From the NCBI GenBank assembly GCA_025060275.1, contig JANXCJ010000038.1, forward strand, positions 1-14,645: a stretch of 14,645 bases of DNA, given 5' to 3'. This DNA comes from Bacteroidia bacterium (lineage in GTDB: Bacteria; Bacteroidota; Bacteroidia; SpSt-205). A program made the translations under genes and the position numbers. This document shows positions 6,744 to 13,249 of the stretch, piece after piece (within the stretch, counting starts at the first letter, position 1; every line of letters begins with the position of its first letter). Under the pieces are notes generated by a model, which worked only from the letters and a program-made list of their open reading frames with translations, ran no database searches and was not told where the DNA came from.

Positions 6744-7951
6744 AAGCTCTCGCTTGGAGCCTTGTTGTAGCCGGTATAGGGGTAATTTTATTTTTTCCAG
6801 CTGGTACGCCTTCATTAGAAAATAGCTATATACTTACTGCTAACCGCTGGCAGCAGGGCAAATCTCTTTATGCTCAGTTATCTTCATGCCTAGACCCCCT
6901 TTTCACTTTAGGTTATCACTTAGGAGAGGATATGGGAAGCGCAGCCCTTCGTATATGGAAAGCCTGGGGGCTGGTAGCCCAAATGCTTTTTTTCCTTCCT
7001 TTAGCTTCTCCCTCAATAAGGGCTAAATCGTATGGAATACCTCTAATCGGGTTATGGATAAGCCTCTCCGCTCTGCGTCGCTGGCACTTGCCGGTTGAAG
7101 TAGGAGAACCCGCATTATGGTCGTTGCTAATTCTATACCGTTCTCGCAAGTATGCATTTGAGCAGGGTATCTTGTGGGCAACTACTTCTATTCTTTTCCC
7201 CATGGCTACACCTACAATCTTGTGGTATATCTTCCAGCGAATAGAAGAGAGAAACTTTACCTCTCTTTTTTTTTCGTTTTTAGGAGGGGTATGGGGTACT
7301 TTAGGGGCATGGGCTCTAATGAAGTGGGTTGGCGAAGAGAACTACTGGAAAGCCTACTGGGTAGAGGGATGGGTACCCTTACTAAAAACTTGGGATTGGC
7401 GGAACGGATTGGCAGGTGCAGCCCTCATATTGCTTCTTTCAAGAAGTAGGGCTTATCAATATCAGCCTTATTTTGAAAGAAAACTCTATCTGGGGCGTCT
7501 TTGGGCTGCCATAAGCACTATCGGTATTCCTACGCTTGGAGGTGGTGCCGTGTGGCACAGCCTACTGGCTGAGAATTTCAATTCGCGGCTTTGGCTGAAT
7601 GCAGTAAGGTTAGTCATTTTATTTCAAGGCGGTGTTCTCGGAGTGCACTTCTTCAGCCTCCCTAAGTGTTCTCTTCTTTTGCCTGCTCAGAGTTGTGTCT
7701 GGGGGGAATTGCCCTGTTATATAAAGCTTAGTGGAACTTACGGCTGCGACTATACATCTTCTTATACTTGGATGAGACTATACAAAAAAGGAGACTGGGA
7801 AAAACTTTATCGGGGGTGGGGCAGGCCCCAACTCATCTTAGATGCAGCTAATGCCTGGTCAGACTTTCAATATCATTTACCTTACCTCTGTCAGGGCTAT
7901 TCCCGAAAGGACACTCTTATACATCATGCCACTCTCTACCATCTGCGGTAA
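6740..7951 (+). CDS. Polytopic membrane protein of unknown function
   Basis: I do not recognise this 403-residue protein. Its N terminus 'MKALAWSLVVAGIGVILFFP' is a membrane helix. Further hydrophobic stretches occur near 73-115, 125-165, 170-195, 223-236, 250-270 and 283-305, giving about seven to nine helices, followed by roughly 90 mostly soluble residues with several aromatics ('CDYTSSYTWMRLYKKGDW', 'DAANAWSDFQYHLPYLCQGY'). The early loop 'LTANRWQQGKSLYAQLSSCLDPLF' loosely recalls the first loop of GT-C lipid-linked-sugar glycosyltransferases, but the usual catalytic Asp/Glu motifs are not clear, so this is only a suggestion. The start is TTG, overlapping the foldase stop by 4 nt (TTGA), which implies translational coupling. 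No other start fits as well. Its 3' end overlaps the opposite-strand DUF4412-like gene by 16 bp. Confidence 0.7.
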   Translation: MKALAWSLVVAGIGVILFFPAGTPSLENSYILTANRWQQGKSLYAQLSSCLDPLFTLGYHLGEDMGSAALRIWKAWGLVAQMLFFLPLASPSIRAKSYGIPLIGLWISLSALRRWHLPVEVGEPALWSLLILYRSRKYAFEQGILWATTSILFPMATPTILWYIFQRIEERNFTSLFFSFLGGVWGTLGAWALMKWVGEENYWKAYWVEGWVPLLKTWDWRNGLAGAALILLLSRSRAYQYQPYFERKLYLGRLWAAISTIGIPTLGGGAVWHSLLAENFNSRLWLNAVRLVILFQGGVLGVHFFSLPKCSLLLPAQSCVWGELPCYIKLSGTYGCDYTSSYTWMRLYKKGDWEKLYRGWGRPQLILDAANAWSDFQYHLPYLCQGYSRKDTLIHHATLYHLR

Positions 7952-8613
7952 TCATATCCCCAGACTTCATAACCCTTAGGAATCTTCATACTCTCAGGGT
8001 CCAATCGCATAGGCTGGATACGCACCGCTGTAACCTCAATTGTTATCCCCTCTCGCCTGCGAATCATCTTAAGTGGAATAGCCCCATAAAGCCCCTCATT
8101 CAAGAAAAAGGCTTGAGCTCTCTTTTTACCTACAAATAGGGACACATCTACGCGGTATCTTGGACTCACATAATATGTAATCTCCTCATCGGGTTTCTTC
8201 ACATGAAAGGCATAGCACCATATTCCTAAAATTTGCAGGCTATCACCAGTATAGTGAGCAGGATAGTTTTTAGCTTTTTTTCTGTACTTCTCGTACTTGA
8301 AGACTCGCCTATTTGGAGGGTCTAAGACATATACCCAGTCCGAATCAGGATCATATAGACGACTGATAGCGAAGTTAGAGGATACCTCATTAATCAGAAA
8401 CCTATTCTTGTGAATATATAAATGCATTCCGGTAGGAGGATCATTTTCCTCAAGCTGTTCCGCTAGCTCTCCAGAGGCTTTCACTTTATAAAAGATAACC
8501 CCTTCAAAAGGGGCTGTAGGGGCTTTGAAAGCTTCACCCTGAGCATGCAGCCAGCAGTTAGGAAGCGCCCCCAAGCCTAGAAAAAGAAAAAAACATGCAG
8601 GGAAAGACTTCAT
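7936..8613 (-). CDS. Exported DUF4412-like protein
   Basis: A 225-residue protein with a signal peptide 'MKSFPACFFLFLGLGALPNC' continuing to 'WLHAQ', with a likely signal peptidase cut in 'LHA|QGEA'. The mature part has 'FEGVIFYKVK', 'MHLYIHKNRFLINEV', 'DSDWVYVLDPPNRRVFKYEK', 'LQILGIWCYAFHV', 'ITYYVSPRYRVDV', 'YGAIPLKMIRR' and a final 'PESMKIPKGYEVW'. This series (an opening beta strand 'F.G.i.Y', a 'lG..c..y' core, 'G.PL.m.....g' and a closing 'fe.P.GY') resembles DUF4412/GLPGLI-type periplasmic proteins of Bacteroidota, whose role is not established. I chose this start because it begins the signal peptide and lies 7 nt after the phosphatase stop; a longer reading frame starting 45 nt earlier would bury the signal peptide. 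It is the last gene of the pheS operon. Confidence 0.72.
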   Translation of the reverse strand: MKSFPACFFLFLGLGALPNCWLHAQGEAFKAPTAPFEGVIFYKVKASGELAEQLEENDPPTGMHLYIHKNRFLINEVSSNFAISRLYDPDSDWVYVLDPPNRRVFKYEKYRKKAKNYPAHYTGDSLQILGIWCYAFHVKKPDEEITYYVSPRYRVDVSLFVGKKRAQAFFLNEGLYGAIPLKMIRRREGITIEVTAVRIQPMRLDPESMKIPKGYEVWGYDYRRW

Positions 8614-8620
8614 TCCAGCT

Positions 8621-9892
8621 TCACTCCAATATTCGGATACCCACGAGTGTGGCATCATCCGTAGGAGGTCTATCTCCCATCCATTCTCTTTTCCAGCGAT
8701 TGTTGAAGAGGGCTCGCTGGCGAGTCATGCTGGGTTCTTGCCATATCTCTAAGAGGGCTTCGCGCAGACGAGGCGTGCCAAACCTTTTGTCCTGAGGACC
8801 CCCAAACTGATCCGTGATACCATCTGTAAAGAGGTAAATTCTATCTTCTGGCTCCAATTCTACTGTAAAAATACGAAACTCTACATCTTCCATAAGGTTT
8901 TCTCCCCCGATAGGTTGCTTATCAGTCTTATATTCTATTAGCTCTCCCCTTCGTATGAGCCAGAAAGGACGGTTTGCCCCTGCAAATTGGACTTCAGTAA
9001 GCCCATAGTCAAAGCTACACAACACTATTTCCATTCCATCTTTGACAAAGCGTCCCCCCTCCTCCATTTCTTCTTGTACAAAGTACTCTCGGAGCCCCTT
9101 ATGAAGTTCCGCTAAAATCTGATGAGGTACGGAAATCCCCCGATAAAGAACTATCTGATTGAGAAGATTATAGCCTATCATTGTAAGAAGCCCCCCGGGA
9201 ATTCCATGCCCCGTGCAGTCAGCTACAGCGAGGAAGGTTCTATTTCCCATCGGAGAGCGAGCTACCCAGCAAAAATCCCCACTCACAATATCGCGCCCAT
9301 TCGCTAATAGAAAGCTTTCAGGGAAGTATTTTTGAAGCGCATTTACCTTAGTAGGGAATATAGCTCGCTGAATGCGACGGGCATAGCGAAGGCTATCCTC
9401 TAAATCTGTACGGAGCTGTTCAAGGGCCTTTTCTGTCTCCAGCTTATGAGTAACATCATAAGCTAAACCTAAATACCGATAAATGTTTCTGTCAGGACCT
9501 TGAATAGGTAAAACAAGAAGGTCTATCTGATAAAGCTCATAATCTTTGGTACGGTTTTTTATTTTACCTCGCCATGCATGTCCCCGCTCTATAGTATTCC
9601 ATAAATCCCGAAAGTAACCGGGTTCATTTGCATCACTGCGTAGGATATTTATGTTTTGCCCTAGTAGCTCTCCAGCCTGATAACCCGCTGCTTGAGCAAA
9701 AGCTTCATTTACGTAAGTAATGATACCCTGGGGGTCTGTCTCCACTATGAGAAGCTCAGGATGATAATCTTGATAAAAACTCTCCAGTGCTTCTAATAAA
9801 GGCAAGTAAGCAGTTACGGGGGTCAAATGCGGGTAAAGCTGCTGTAAATGGTGCCACAAGGGCACAATAGTACTCTCAGAGGAGAGGGGCAT
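8621..9892 (-). CDS. PAS domain plus SpoIIE/PP2C-type serine phosphatase
   Basis: A 423-residue cytoplasmic sensor phosphatase. A PAS domain (about 43-150) shows 'IVETDPQGIITYVNEAFAQA', 'GYQAGELLGQNINILRS' and 'YRYLGLAYDVTHKLE'. A coiled-coil linker (about 151-172) leads to 'RRIQRAIFP', the usual start of RsbU-type phosphatases. The SpoIIE-type PP2C domain has the metal-binding residues Asp206 ('SGDFCW'), Asp225 ('VADCTGHGIPGG'), Asp357 ('FTDGITDQFGG') and the final 'TDDATLVGIRI' (411-420). Such enzymes usually dephosphorylate anti-sigma-factor antagonists or similar STAS proteins. No antagonist, anti-sigma or sigma gene is in the window, so its target is unknown. The ligand of the PAS domain cannot be read from sequence. 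Its ATG lies inside the end of pheS (17-nt overlap), so its translation is probably coupled to PheS synthesis. Confidence 0.93.
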   Translation of the reverse strand: MPLSSESTIVPLWHHLQQLYPHLTPVTAYLPLLEALESFYQDYHPELLIVETDPQGIITYVNEAFAQAAGYQAGELLGQNINILRSDANEPGYFRDLWNTIERGHAWRGKIKNRTKDYELYQIDLLVLPIQGPDRNIYRYLGLAYDVTHKLETEKALEQLRTDLEDSLRYARRIQRAIFPTKVNALQKYFPESFLLANGRDIVSGDFCWVARSPMGNRTFLAVADCTGHGIPGGLLTMIGYNLLNQIVLYRGISVPHQILAELHKGLREYFVQEEMEEGGRFVKDGMEIVLCSFDYGLTEVQFAGANRPFWLIRRGELIEYKTDKQPIGGENLMEDVEFRIFTVELEPEDRIYLFTDGITDQFGGPQDKRFGTPRLREALLEIWQEPSMTRQRALFNNRWKREWMGDRPPTDDATLVGIRILE

Positions 9893-10904
9893 AAGTTTGG
9901 AAGGATTTCAGAAAGCGAATATCATTCTGGCTAAATAGGCGAATGTCAGGTATGTTATACAAGAGCTGAGTTAGCCTCTCCACGCCTAATCCGAATGCAA
10001 AACCCCTGTATTTTTGAGGGTCAATCCCGCATGCTGAGAGTACATTAGGGTCTACCATACCACAGCCCAAAACTTCTACCCACCCACTTTGCTTGCATAC
10101 AGAGCAGCCTTCGCCACCGCAGATAAGGCAGCTCACATCTACTTCTGCGCTCATTTCTGTGAACGGGAAGTACGAGGCTCTCCAGCGTAGCCGAATAGAC
10201 TCCCCAAAAAGACCTTTTAGGAAATAAGTAAGAGTTGCTTTGAGGTCCGCGGCACTCAAATCTTCTTCTACACATAACCCCTCTACTTGATGGAAATATA
10301 CATGAGAGCGAGCCGATATCGTTTCATGTCGGTAGACCCGCCCTGGTGCCAGTATGCGTAGGGGGGGCTTCTGCTTCTCCATTACCCTTATCTGCACAGT
10401 AGAAGTGTGAGTACGCAATAAAATCCCTTTTTCAGGCTCTATGAAGAAAGTATCCTGCATATCCCTAGCAGGATGGTCTGGCTCAAAGTTGAGTGCACTA
10501 AAGTTGTGCCATTCATCTTCTATTTCTGGGCCTTCTGCTAAGCTGTAGCCCATGCGCTGGAAGAGCCTAATTATCCTTCTCTCCACGATAGAGAGGGGAT
10601 GCCGCCCACCAGAAGCATAGATTACATGGGGAAAAGTAGGGTCAGCATAACGACGAGGGGAAGGCTCCACAGGAGAAGGAGCAGTCCTCTCAGCCTCTTC
10701 TAATCGCCTTTGAGCTGCCTGACGGAGGGCATTGAGAACTTTTCCTCTTTCCTTTCGTACCTCAGGAGGAAGATAAGGAAGCTCTGCAAAAAGACCATCT
10801 AACACCCCTCCCTTCCGAAGGAACCGACGCTGGAAAGCTGCACGCTTTTCCGGGGTGTCAAGAATGCTTTCGCTAATCTCTTGCGCTAGACTTTCTAAAT
10901 TCAT
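9876..10904 (-). CDS. pheS: Phenylalanine--tRNA ligase alpha subunit
   Basis: The catalytic alpha subunit of the alpha2-beta2 PheRS, which charges tRNA-Phe. At 342 residues it has the standard length. A charged helical arm (1-80) precedes the class II core: motif 1 region 'GPEIEDEWHNFSALNFEPDH' (125-144) followed by 'PARDMQDTFF'; 'LLRTHTSTVQIRVM' (162-175); motif 2 'GRVYRHETISARSHVYFHQV' (188-207); motif 3 'GFAFGLGVERLTQLLY' (301-316). Between motifs 2 and 3 sits a four-cysteine cluster 'CLICGGEGCSVC' (Cys259, 262, 267, 270), a probable zinc knuckle that is common in PheS of Bacteroidota and other lineages. PheT is not adjacent; here pheS instead heads an operon with a SpoIIE phosphatase and an exported protein. 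The ATG follows a perfect -7 box by 7 nt. Confidence 0.97.
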   Translation of the reverse strand: MNLESLAQEISESILDTPEKRAAFQRRFLRKGGVLDGLFAELPYLPPEVRKERGKVLNALRQAAQRRLEEAERTAPSPVEPSPRRYADPTFPHVIYASGGRHPLSIVERRIIRLFQRMGYSLAEGPEIEDEWHNFSALNFEPDHPARDMQDTFFIEPEKGILLRTHTSTVQIRVMEKQKPPLRILAPGRVYRHETISARSHVYFHQVEGLCVEEDLSAADLKATLTYFLKGLFGESIRLRWRASYFPFTEMSAEVDVSCLICGGEGCSVCKQSGWVEVLGCGMVDPNVLSACGIDPQKYRGFAFGLGVERLTQLLYNIPDIRLFSQNDIRFLKSFQTYAPLL

Positions 10905-10911
10905 CTTTTGG

Positions 10912-10919
10912 CAAAAATA
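10912..10919 (-). promoter_or_regulatory. Bacteroidota -7 box for pheS operon
   Basis: The minus strand reads TATTTTTG, a perfect TAnnTTTG match ending 7 nt before the pheS ATG. It is back to back with the weaker box for the divergent oxidoreductase gene, with 1 bp between them. No clear -33 TTTG is present at 19 nt. There is no room for a T-box or attenuator leader, devices that control pheS in some other phyla. Confidence 0.6.
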
Positions 10920-10920
10920 T

Positions 10921-10928
10921 CAAATTTG
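10921..10928 (+). promoter_or_regulatory. Candidate -7 box for the MDR oxidoreductase gene (one mismatch)
   Basis: CAAATTTG keeps the TTTG half of the consensus and ends 4 nt before the GTG start chosen for the oxidoreductase. The first base is C instead of T. Its position matches the perfect boxes elsewhere, which also supports the GTG start. Confidence 0.4.
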
Positions 10929-10932
10929 TAGG

Positions 10933-11976
10933 GTGCGAGCTTGGGTTTTATATCATTCCCTTCCTAAAGATTCCACACCTGATAAGGAAAAAATGTGGGA
11001 AGGTGCATTGAGATGGGAAGAGGTACCTTTACCAGCCCTACAGGCTTCTCACGTACGCGTACGAGTAAAAGCCGCTGCCCTTAATCGTAGGGACCTGTGG
11101 ATCGCCCTCGGGCTATATCCCGCTATTCAATATCCTGCCATATTAGGATCAGATGGCTGTGGCGAGGTAGTAGAAGTAGGCAGCCCCACCCTCTCTCACC
11201 TAAAAGGTAAGCGGATCATAATCAATCCTGCCTTAGATTGGGGGGCCTCTGAGAAGGCACAACAGGACTCATTTCACATTTTGGGAATGCCTACCCATGG
11301 AACCCTAGCAGAGTTTGTAGATGTACCTGCAGAGAATATTCACGCCGCCCCTGAATTTCTCTCAGATGAAGAGGCTGCGGCTATCCCCTTAGCCGGTCTC
11401 ACGGCCTATCGCGCCCTCTTCGTGCAGGGAGAATTACAACCTGGCATGCGCGTACTTATCACGGGGATTGGGGGCGGAGTAGCCATATGGGCTCTCCAGC
11501 TCGCCGTAGCAGCAGAAGCTGAAGTGTGGGTAACTTCCAGCAGCCCCGAGAAAATAGAGAAAGCCCAAAAGCTCGGGGCAAAAGACGGTGTAATCTATGC
11601 CCAAGAGGGCTGGTCAAAACTCCTATCTCAACAAGCAGGCACCTTTGACCTCATAGTAGATGGAACAGGCGGTGAATTTTTCTCAGAATACATCTCCTTG
11701 GTTAGCCCTGGGGGAAAGATAGTAGTATATGGCGCGACACGCGGTAACCCTTCAAAGATAGACCTGCGAAGACTATTCTGGAGGCAAATCTGTATTGTCG
11801 GCTCCACAATGGGCAGCCCTCAAAACTTCGCAAGCTTATTAGAATTCATCAAGCAAAAGCAAATCAGGCCTTTCTTAGAGCATGTCATGCCCATTAATGC
11901 ACTGCCTGATGCTCTAACCCGCCTCTGGAAAGGGGAGCAAATAGGCAAAATAGTATTGTATCAGAATTCTCTCTAA
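10933..11976 (+). CDS. MDR-superfamily oxidoreductase (alcohol dehydrogenase/quinone reductase-like)
   Basis: A 347-residue NAD(P)H-dependent oxidoreductase of the medium-chain dehydrogenase/reductase superfamily. A GroES-like domain (about 1-140) contains 'HVRVRVKAAALNRRDLWIAL' and 'PAILGSDGCGEVVEVGS'. The family's 'NPALDWG...FHILGMPTHGTLAEFVDVPAENI' region follows, then a Rossmann domain with 'VLITGIGGGVAIWALQLA' (174-191). The catalytic zinc ligands (an early Cys and the 'GHE' motif) are missing: the corresponding stretch reads 'GSDG', and there is no four-cysteine structural zinc loop, so it is probably zinc-independent despite 'zinc-binding dehydrogenase' names used for such proteins. 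The substrate is unknown. I chose the GTG because it gives the usual start 'MRAWVLYHSLP'; an upstream ATG in the same frame would lie inside pheS. It is divergent from pheS, with 28 bp between. Confidence 0.88.
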   Translation: MRAWVLYHSLPKDSTPDKEKMWEGALRWEEVPLPALQASHVRVRVKAAALNRRDLWIALGLYPAIQYPAILGSDGCGEVVEVGSPTLSHLKGKRIIINPALDWGASEKAQQDSFHILGMPTHGTLAEFVDVPAENIHAAPEFLSDEEAAAIPLAGLTAYRALFVQGELQPGMRVLITGIGGGVAIWALQLAVAAEAEVWVTSSSPEKIEKAQKLGAKDGVIYAQEGWSKLLSQQAGTFDLIVDGTGGEFFSEYISLVSPGGKIVVYGATRGNPSKIDLRRLFWRQICIVGSTMGSPQNFASLLEFIKQKQIRPFLEHVMPINALPDALTRLWKGEQIGKIVLYQNSL

Positions 11977-11980
11977 AGCA

Positions 11981-11988
11981 TATCTTTG
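11981..11988 (+). promoter_or_regulatory. Bacteroidota -7 box for the T9SS cargo gene
   Basis: TATCTTTG is a perfect TAnnTTTG match placed 4 nt after the oxidoreductase stop and 7 nt before the ATG at 11996. A TTG at 11956-11958 is 22 nt upstream, within the range reported for Bacteroidota -33 elements. It marks 11996 as the original gene start. Confidence 0.55.
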
Positions 11989-11995
11989 CTCCGAT

Positions 11996-12067
11996 ATGAA
12001 ACAGCTTTCGCAGATAATAGTAGGAGTAATAATTCCTAAGCTACCTGCAAGCTCAACATCAGTGTAA
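11996..12067 (+). other. Out-of-frame signal-peptide start of the T9SS cargo gene
   Basis: From this ATG the frame reads MKQLSQIIVGVI and then runs into non-signal sequence and a TAA at 12065-12067. The next reading frame, open from 12033, gives FLSYLQAQHQCNLC and continues into the long downstream frame. Joining the two near 12032 by skipping one base yields a textbook signal peptide with a basic start, a hydrophobic core and a cut at 'LQA|Q'. The -7 box 7 nt upstream supports this ATG. The shift may be a real mutation, a sequencing or assembly indel, or (less likely) recoding. Confidence 0.65.
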
Positions 12068-12077
12068 TCTATGTATT

Positions 12078-12950
12078 GTGAATAACAATCTGCCTCCTCG
12101 GAGCTTTGATCCACCCGTACTTACTATTGAAGCAGGCAAAGACACCTTTGTTATAATCCAGTTTGCTCTTGCAGAGACGGTAGCTGCTCCAGCTCTGATT
12201 AACTACGTCTACCCTAATTTCGCCATCTATGTAGATAGCCTGCGCTTAGACGGAGGTAATACCTATGTCTCTTTGTATGGCCAGCCCTCTCAGCCTGCTA
12301 CCTATAATACTACTAACCCAGAAGCGGGTGCCCTCCGTTTCTATCAAGATCATCGTTATAAGCAGGTACAGGATGGCAACCCCCCCACTTACGCTAATCT
12401 GGTCGTCTTCCAAAATCCCGGAGGCGGCTCTCCCAGCAATCCTACGCCACCCCGTGTCTGCGTCCAAGCTTGTATTCGCGGGATTAGTCCTACACCGACA
12501 GCTGATACACTCCGTATTTACCTAAGAGGATTTGTAGATCCAGCCTCCATAAACCCCTTCACTGGTCAATCCAACGATATTCCAAATAAGGATACAACTA
12601 ACGTAATGCCTACCCTTGGTGGCTTTCCACTGTACGCAGATGTCTGGACTAAATATCCCGTGCGAGTCACTAATCCCTCTTCTACTATAAGCAAGGCTCT
12701 GATTAGCCGAACTTCTCTATACCCTAATCCAGCTTGGGGAAGTGTAAGGGTAAATTATACTCTCAGCTGCCCCGCTCAAGTAAGAGTGCGAGTTCTAAGC
12801 CTTGCTGGACAAGAGCTACTCAGTGAGAACTTAGGGCTGCGCCCTATAGGAGAGAGTCATACTACGCTCTCATTACCTGCTGGGGTGTACATGGTAGAGA
12901 TATCAGCAGAGAATGAAGTAATACGAGAAAAGCTGATTGTGCTCAACTAA
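12078..12950 (+). CDS. T9SS type A sorting-domain protein (body, signal peptide out of frame)
   Basis: The 290-residue frame opens at a GTG but has no signal peptide there. In-frame codons back to 12033 add a likely mature N terminus with a CxxC ('QCNLCI'), so the GTG is probably not the true start. The middle is beta-rich and rich in Pro, Asn and Thr, with a second close cysteine pair in 'VCVQACIRGI'. I do not recognise this domain. The last 80 or so residues are a type IX secretion sorting domain: 'LYPNPAWGSVRVNYTLS', 'AQVRVRVLSLAGQELLS', 'LSLPAGVYMVEISAENEVIR' and the closing 'EKLIVLN'. This tail directs proteins across the outer membrane and is normally cleaved during surface attachment or release. 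Without repair of the frameshift just upstream, the product would lack a Sec signal and could not reach the T9SS. It has its own promoter and is followed by a strong terminator. Confidence 0.82.
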   Translation: MNNNLPPRSFDPPVLTIEAGKDTFVIIQFALAETVAAPALINYVYPNFAIYVDSLRLDGGNTYVSLYGQPSQPATYNTTNPEAGALRFYQDHRYKQVQDGNPPTYANLVVFQNPGGGSPSNPTPPRVCVQACIRGISPTPTADTLRIYLRGFVDPASINPFTGQSNDIPNKDTTNVMPTLGGFPLYADVWTKYPVRVTNPSSTISKALISRTSLYPNPAWGSVRVNYTLSCPAQVRVRVLSLAGQELLSENLGLRPIGESHTTLSLPAGVYMVEISAENEVIREKLIVLN

Positions 12951-12971
12951 AGCTCAGAAACAAGAATACGA

Positions 12972-13014
12972 AATAAAGAGGGGTGCCTCATCCTATGGGG
13001 CATCCTTCTTTATT
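12972..13014. terminator. Strong hairpin terminator, probably bidirectional
   Basis: The left arm, starting AATAAAGAGGGGTGCC, pairs with the right arm, ending in TTCTTTATT, over 16 bp with two G-U pairs. Two further pairs (one of them G-U) close a 7-nt ATCCTAT loop. The plus strand continues into a T-rich tail (TTTATTTTC). On the minus strand the hairpin also ends in a T-rich run. It lies between the convergent cargo gene and tRNA and can serve both. Confidence 0.85.
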
Positions 13015-13041
13015 TTCAAAAAATATGCATAGAAGTGCGCG

Positions 13042-13114
<73 letters not shown>

Positions 13115-13122
13115 GGGTAGGG

Positions 13123-13153
13123 CAAAGTTACGATTTTAGTTTCTCATGGCAAA
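13123..13153 (-). promoter_or_regulatory. Complete Bacteroidota promoter for the tRNA
   Basis: The minus strand holds TTTG (13150-13153), a 19-nt spacer and TAACTTTG (13123-13130), a perfect match to the TTTG-N19-TAnnTTTG consensus. The -7 box ends 8 nt before the mature tRNA 5' end, leaving only a very short precursor leader. This is the best promoter in the window. Confidence 0.8.
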
Positions 13154-13235
13154 TTAGGGATACATCATGTGAGAGGATACTCCTTACTAAAGCGCTCTAA
13201 GAATAAGCTCAGTAGTTTAGAATAAAGAAAGAGAC

Positions 13236-13243
13236 TATCTTTG
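13236..13243 (+). promoter_or_regulatory. Bacteroidota -7 box for the gmk operon
   Basis: TATCTTTG is a perfect TAnnTTTG match ending 6 nt before the gmk GTG. No convincing -33 TTTG is seen at 19 nt. The 135 bp between the tRNA and gmk otherwise hold only the divergent tRNA promoter. Confidence 0.6.
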
Positions 13244-13249
13244 TAGAAG

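Noticed and set aside
8614..8658. Longer start for the DUF4412-like protein (15 extra residues)
   Set aside because: It would place a polar stretch before the signal peptide and overlap the phosphatase gene; the ATG at 8613 starts a clean signal peptide 7 nt after the upstream stop.
10855..10932. Upstream ATG extending the oxidoreductase by 26 residues
   Set aside because: It would overlap the start of pheS and its promoter and adds non-conserved sequence; the GTG at 10933 gives the family-typical N terminus.
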